A stretch of 8,517 nucleotides of DNA from JBBSMX01 sp038232935 (GTDB lineage Bacteria; Bacteroidota; Rhodothermia; Rhodothermales; JANQRZ01): contig JBBSMX010000164.1 in the NCBI GenBank assembly GCA_038232935.1, forward strand, positions 1 to 8,517. Reading direction: 5' to 3'. Positions 5,972 to 8,517 of this stretch are shown here, one piece after another. The position numbers and the translations under genes are program-made. Position 1 is the stretch's first letter; each line of letters starts with the position of its first letter. The notes below the pieces were generated by a model. It had not been told where the DNA came from and made no database searches. It worked only from the letters and a program-made list of their open reading frames with translations.

Positions 5972-6475
5972 ATGGCTGACAACGAAAAACTAGACCCCAA
6001 CGAGGTCCGGCTCATCGAGCAGACTGACGGCGAGCAGAGCGACGGCTCGCCCGGACCTCCCCGCCGGCCCGTCGCCCCGCCGCCCCACGCCGACGGCCGC
6101 TCGCTCGGCGACCTCCTCGGCGAGCTCGCCCACGAGACGACGACGCTCGTCAAGCAGGAGATCGCCCTCGCCAAGACCGAGATCAAGGAGGAGATCCGCA
6201 CGGCCGGCAAGAACGTCGGCTTCATCGCGGTGGGCGGAGCCGTGGCCTACACCGGCCTCATCGCCGTCGTGATCGGCCTCGGCTGGCTCCTCGGTGAGAT
6301 CCTCGCCGACGCCGAGTGGCTCGGCATCCTGCTCGTCGGCCTCGCCGTGGCCGGCATCGGCTACGCCCTCGTACAGAAGGGGCTCACGATGCTCAAGGAG
6401 ATGGACATCCAACCCGAACGGACGATTAAGACGCTTAAGGAGGACAAAGAATGGCTGAAGCACGAGACCCCCTGA
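5972..6475 (+). CDS. Phage holin superfamily (Phage_holin_3_6) membrane protein
   Basis: A 167-residue protein of the actinobacteriophage holin III-like superfamily, which is widespread in non-phage bacterial genomes. A Pro-rich disordered N-terminus (20-42) is followed by the family's amphipathic signature, LLGELAHETTTLVKQEIALA (48-67) continuing as KTEIKEEI, then two membrane helices at about 84-108 and 113-135, and a charged C-terminus with lysine/glutamate (140-167). No lysin or other phage gene is nearby, so a lysis role is unlikely; such proteins are thought to act at the inner membrane in envelope maintenance or stress. The ATG at 5972 lies 10 bases after the previous stop with no Shine-Dalgarno, so translation is probably coupled. 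Its 3' end overlaps the next gene by 25 bases. Confidence 0.85.
   Translation: MADNEKLDPNEVRLIEQTDGEQSDGSPGPPRRPVAPPPHADGRSLGDLLGELAHETTTLVKQEIALAKTEIKEEIRTAGKNVGFIAVGGAVAYTGLIAVVIGLGWLLGEILADAEWLGILLVGLAVAGIGYALVQKGLTMLKEMDIQPERTIKTLKEDKEWLKHETP
6437..6443 (+). promoter_or_regulatory. Strong Shine-Dalgarno for the DUF3618 gene
   Basis: AAGGAGG lies 7 bases ahead of the ATG at 6451, inside the 3' end of the holin-like gene. It fixes the start of the DUF3618 gene and is the only near-consensus Shine-Dalgarno found ahead of a gene in this window. Confidence 0.85.
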
Positions 6476-7404
6476 CTCCGGCCGATCCGGACCGGACGAC
6501 GCCCGCCGCCACCGGGGACTATGCCGCACGCGGCAAGAACCCCCGCGACATCGAGCGCGACATCGACCACACGCGCGCCGAGATGAGCGAGACGATCGAC
6601 GCTATCGGCGCGCGCTTCCAACCCGATTACATCAAGGAGCAGGCGAAGGACGCTATTCGCAGCACTGCTCGAGACGCTGGTACCACCATGCTAGACACCA
6701 TCAAAGAGAACCCCGTCCCTGCTATCATCGCCGGCCTCTCCGTCGGCTGGCTCATCATGAAGGGCGGCGAGTCCGAGCGCGACCGCTACCCCGCCTCCCG
6801 CCGCGCCCGCAGCTACGACCGCTACGGGTACGATAGCTACCAGACGCGCTACGACGGCGGGTACGACGGCGGGTACGACGGCGGGTACGACGGCGGGTAC
6901 GACGACGACACGTCGCTGAAAGACCGCGCCGGCGACGCCGCCGATGAGGCGAAGGCGAAGGCGCAACAGGCCAAGCACAAAGTCGGCGACCTCGCCGATC
7001 AGGCGGCGGACCAGATGCACGACCTCGCCGACGACGCGCGCCGCTACGGCCGCCGCGCCGAGAACTGGCTGGAGCAGCAGATGAACGAGAGCCCGCTCGC
7101 GATGGGAGCCGTGGCCCTCGCCGCCGGTGCGCTCGTCGGCCTCGCCCTACCCGAGACGCAGAAGGAGGACGAGTGGATGGGGCGTCAGAGCGACCAGCTC
7201 AAGCGCCAGGCCAAGAGTGGGGCCGAGGAGAAGCTCGACCAGGCGAAGCGCGTCGCTGAGGCCACGGCCGAAGAGGCCAAGGACAAGGCGGAGGACGTAG
7301 CCGAGACCGCCAAGCGCGAATCGAAAAAGCAGAACCTCAACGAACCACCTAAGACGACACAGTCGAACCCGGGCGGATCGACGAGCGGCAGCGCACGCGG
7401 CTAG
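6451..7404 (+). CDS. DUF3618 membrane-anchored protein with YDGG repeats and LEA-like helices
   Basis: A 317-residue protein. The DUF3618 domain is at about 31-63 (NPRDIERDIDHTRAEMSETI, then DAIGARFQPDYIKEQ), followed by a hydrophobic anchor at 87-103 (NPVPAIIAGLSVGWLIM). A Tyr/Arg/Asp-rich disordered stretch (111-153) includes four exact YDGG units. A charged Ala-rich helix (156-200) leads to a second hydrophobic segment after NESP (213-234, LAMGAVALAAGALVGLALP) and another Ala/Lys/Glu LEA-like helix (245-292), ending in a polar tail. The two helix-plus-anchor units look like a duplication of an ElaB/YqjD-like module. DUF3618 proteins commonly follow holin-superfamily genes; the biochemical role is unknown, and membrane tethering of stress or surface factors is inference. 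Most DUF3618 proteins I know of are shorter, so the C-terminal half is probably an added module. It is the last gene of the operon. Confidence 0.85.
   Translation: MAEARDPLTPADPDRTTPAATGDYAARGKNPRDIERDIDHTRAEMSETIDAIGARFQPDYIKEQAKDAIRSTARDAGTTMLDTIKENPVPAIIAGLSVGWLIMKGGESERDRYPASRRARSYDRYGYDSYQTRYDGGYDGGYDGGYDGGYDDDTSLKDRAGDAADEAKAKAQQAKHKVGDLADQAADQMHDLADDARRYGRRAENWLEQQMNESPLAMGAVALAAGALVGLALPETQKEDEWMGRQSDQLKRQAKSGAEEKLDQAKRVAEATAEEAKDKAEDVAETAKRESKKQNLNEPPKTTQSNPGGSTSGSARG
6850..6897 (+). repeat. Four perfect 12-base tandem repeats encoding YDGG
   Basis: TACGACGGCGGG is repeated exactly four times, followed by a diverged partial fifth copy, TACGACGAC (6898-6906). The unit is a multiple of three, so changes in copy number would keep the reading frame and alter the length of the disordered linker. 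Complete identity at third positions suggests recent expansion by slippage. Confidence 0.95.
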
Positions 7405-7551
7405 GGTGCCTCGATCTCTGCAACGCTTCGAAGCCGGACTGACTGCGCGTCGGTCCTGCTCCGAATGTGTAGATGGCTGCTACCAAAAACAGCGGCGACC
7501 GATTCCGTTCGGTCGCCGCTGTTGTATGTCGTGTGAGGGCGGAAGGGAGGG
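7405..7551. other. Convergent intergenic region
   Basis: These 147 bases lie between the ends of two convergent transcription units. They hold the 15-bp-stem terminator described separately; I see nothing else in the remainder. Confidence 0.6.
7485..7523 (-). terminator. Perfect intrinsic terminator between convergent genes
   Basis: Arms AACAGCGGCGACCGA (7488-7502) and TCGGTCGCCGCTGTT (7509-7523) pair perfectly over 15 bp around a 6-base loop. Read on the minus strand the hairpin runs directly into UUUUU (complement of 7485-7489), making a textbook Rho-independent terminator for the homogentisate dioxygenase gene, which stops at 7552. On the plus strand the same stem follows the DUF3618 gene, but only GTTGT follows it, so it could be bidirectional with weaker action on that strand. 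Confidence 0.9.
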
Positions 7552-8517
7552 TCAGCGAGCCGCGTCGGCCGGGGAGGCGTCTGTGACCGCGCCGTCGCCG
7601 GCGTGAGGCGGGACGGGCGCGGCGTCCGGCATCGGGTGGCCGTGCCGCTCGGGCTGCCACGAGAGCTGGTAGTCCTCGTCCTCGATGTCGAGCGCGGCTT
7701 TCGTGAGGTTCAGCGGGCGGAACGTATCCACCATCACCGCCAGCTCTTTCGTCTCGCGGACGCCGATGCTCGCCTCGGTCGTGCCGGGGTGCGGGCCGTG
7801 CGGGATGCCGCCGGGGTGGAGCGTGAACGAGCCGCGCTCGATCCCCTTGCGCGACATGAAATCGCCCTCGGCGTAGTAGAGCACCTCGTCCGAGTCGATG
7901 TTCGAGTGGTTGTACGGCGCGGGCACCGACTGCGGGTGGTAGTCGAAGAGGCGCGGCACGAACGAGCACACGACGAAGTTGTGCGCCTCAAACATCTGGT
8001 GCACCGGCGGCGGCTGATGGATGCGCCCCGTGATCGGCTCGAAGTCGTGGATCGAGATCGCGTAGGGGTACATGTAGCCGTCCCAGCCGACCACGTCGAA
8101 CGGGTGGTAGCGGTAGACGAACGGGTGCAGCTTGCCGTGCTTCTTGATCCGCACGACGAACTCGCCTTTCTCGTCATGCGTGTCCAGCTCGACCGGCCCG
8201 CGGTAGTCGCGCTCGTGATACGGCGCATGCTCCAGAAGCTGACCGACGTTGTTGGTGTAGCGCTTCGGCGGGCGAAACTCGGTCGGGGCCTCGATCACGA
8301 GCAGGCGCGGCTGGACGTCGCCGGTGAATACCCAGCGGTGCGTGAGCGTGCGCGGGACGTGGACGTAGTCGCCCTGCGTGAACTCGACGGTGCCGAGGAC
8401 CGTTTCGAGGCGTCCTTCGCCGTCGTGGACGTAAACGAGCTCGTCGCACTTGGCGTTCTTGTAGAACGCGTGCTCGCCCATCGGCTCGGTCGGGGCGCAG
8501 AGCGCGAGGTCCACGTC
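7552..8517 (-). CDS. hmgA: Homogentisate 1,2-dioxygenase (5' end outside the window)
   Basis: The 321 visible residues cover most of an iron-dependent cupin-fold homogentisate dioxygenase, which opens the ring of homogentisate with O2 to give 4-maleylacetoacetate in cytoplasmic tyrosine/phenylalanine catabolism. Counting from the GTG codon at 8512-8514 as residue 1, family signatures include an N-terminal cupin pattern (CDELVYVHDGEG, GDYVHVPRTLTHRW), the central VVGWDGYMYPYAISIHDFEP (141-160), and the C-terminal metal region with H203 and E210 in YNHSNIDSDEVLY and H239 in HPGGIPHGPH, which are the likely His-Glu-His iron ligands. The protein ends with a 30-residue Ala/Pro-rich tail after YQLSWQPER, which I take to be dispensable. 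The frame is open to the window edge and about 50-100 N-terminal residues are missing; the GTG is unlikely to be the real start because it falls inside the fold. It converges on the stress operon and has its own terminator. Confidence 0.93.
   Translation of the reverse strand, partial: DVDLALCAPTEPMGEHAFYKNAKCDELVYVHDGEGRLETVLGTVEFTQGDYVHVPRTLTHRWVFTGDVQPRLLVIEAPTEFRPPKRYTNNVGQLLEHAPYHERDYRGPVELDTHDEKGEFVVRIKKHGKLHPFVYRYHPFDVVGWDGYMYPYAISIHDFEPITGRIHQPPPVHQMFEAHNFVVCSFVPRLFDYHPQSVPAPYNHSNIDSDEVLYYAEGDFMSRKGIERGSFTLHPGGIPHGPHPGTTEASIGVRETKELAVMVDTFRPLNLTKAALDIEDEDYQLSWQPERHGHPMPDAAPVPPHAGDGAVTDASPADAAR

Noticed and set aside
5972..6475. Prophage or lysis cassette suggested by the holin-family name
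   Set aside because: No endolysin, capsid, tail or integrase gene nearby; this holin superfamily is common in chromosomal stress operons beside DUF3618 genes.
6850..6906. CRISPR-like array
   Set aside because: The 12-base units are directly adjacent without spacers and are in frame inside a coding region.
8512..8514. GTG as the true start of homogentisate dioxygenase
   Set aside because: The frame stays open to the window edge, and the following residues (CDELVYVHDG) are already inside the cupin fold; family members have a further N-terminal segment.

Overview
The window is GC-rich bacterial DNA. Its general look (very high GC in the core genes, few Shine-Dalgarno sequences, pyrimidine-rich leaders, the mix of gene families) suggests a high-GC member of the Rhodothermota/Bacteroidota, but this is inference and no marker gene is present. 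Two parts can be told apart: an accessory, lower-GC stretch at the left (about 1-1990) and an ordinary chromosomal stretch to its right.

Left, accessory part: the 3' end of an insertion sequence (1-136, transposase tail on +) abuts the 3' end of a minus-strand gene (136-1194). That gene encodes the N-terminal, nuclease-bearing half of a large restriction-methyltransferase protein. It breaks off within the Leu-Gly-Glu-Tyr-Tyr-Thr-Pro entry motif of the missing methyltransferase domain, and its stop codon appears to be made from two host bases plus the first base of the IS end. Upstream on the same strand lies a HepT/MntA (HEPN/nucleotidyltransferase) toxin-antitoxin pair (1326-1941, genes overlapping by 11 bases). 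Together this is a small defence or addiction island with one gene destroyed by transposition.

Middle: a minus-strand acyl-CoA synthetase of the acetyl-CoA-synthetase-like group (2013-3977) lies downstream of a four-helix membrane protein of the 'PhnA-like' group (4058-5071). A 10-bp-stem hairpin separates them, so they are probably separate transcripts.

A 275-base divergent intergenic region (5072-5346) carries a candidate ECF-sigma-type promoter and a 27-base uninterrupted pyrimidine leader. From it a compact plus-strand operon runs right: a LEA-like single-helix protein with a Gly/Tyr/Ser-rich tail (5347-5961), a 'phage holin' superfamily two-helix protein (5972-6475), and a DUF3618 protein with a perfect four-copy YDGG repeat (6451-7404, with a strong ribosome binding site). 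With the divergent membrane protein this looks like a cell-envelope stress module. Related gene groups sit together in alphaproteobacteria, where some are annotated as nutrient-deprivation-induced.

Right edge: a homogentisate 1,2-dioxygenase (7552-8517, minus, 5' end outside the window) converges on the operon. A perfect 15-bp-stem terminator hairpin (7488-7523) lies between them, with a T-run placed to serve the dioxygenase strand. No tRNA, rRNA, CRISPR array or riboswitch was seen.
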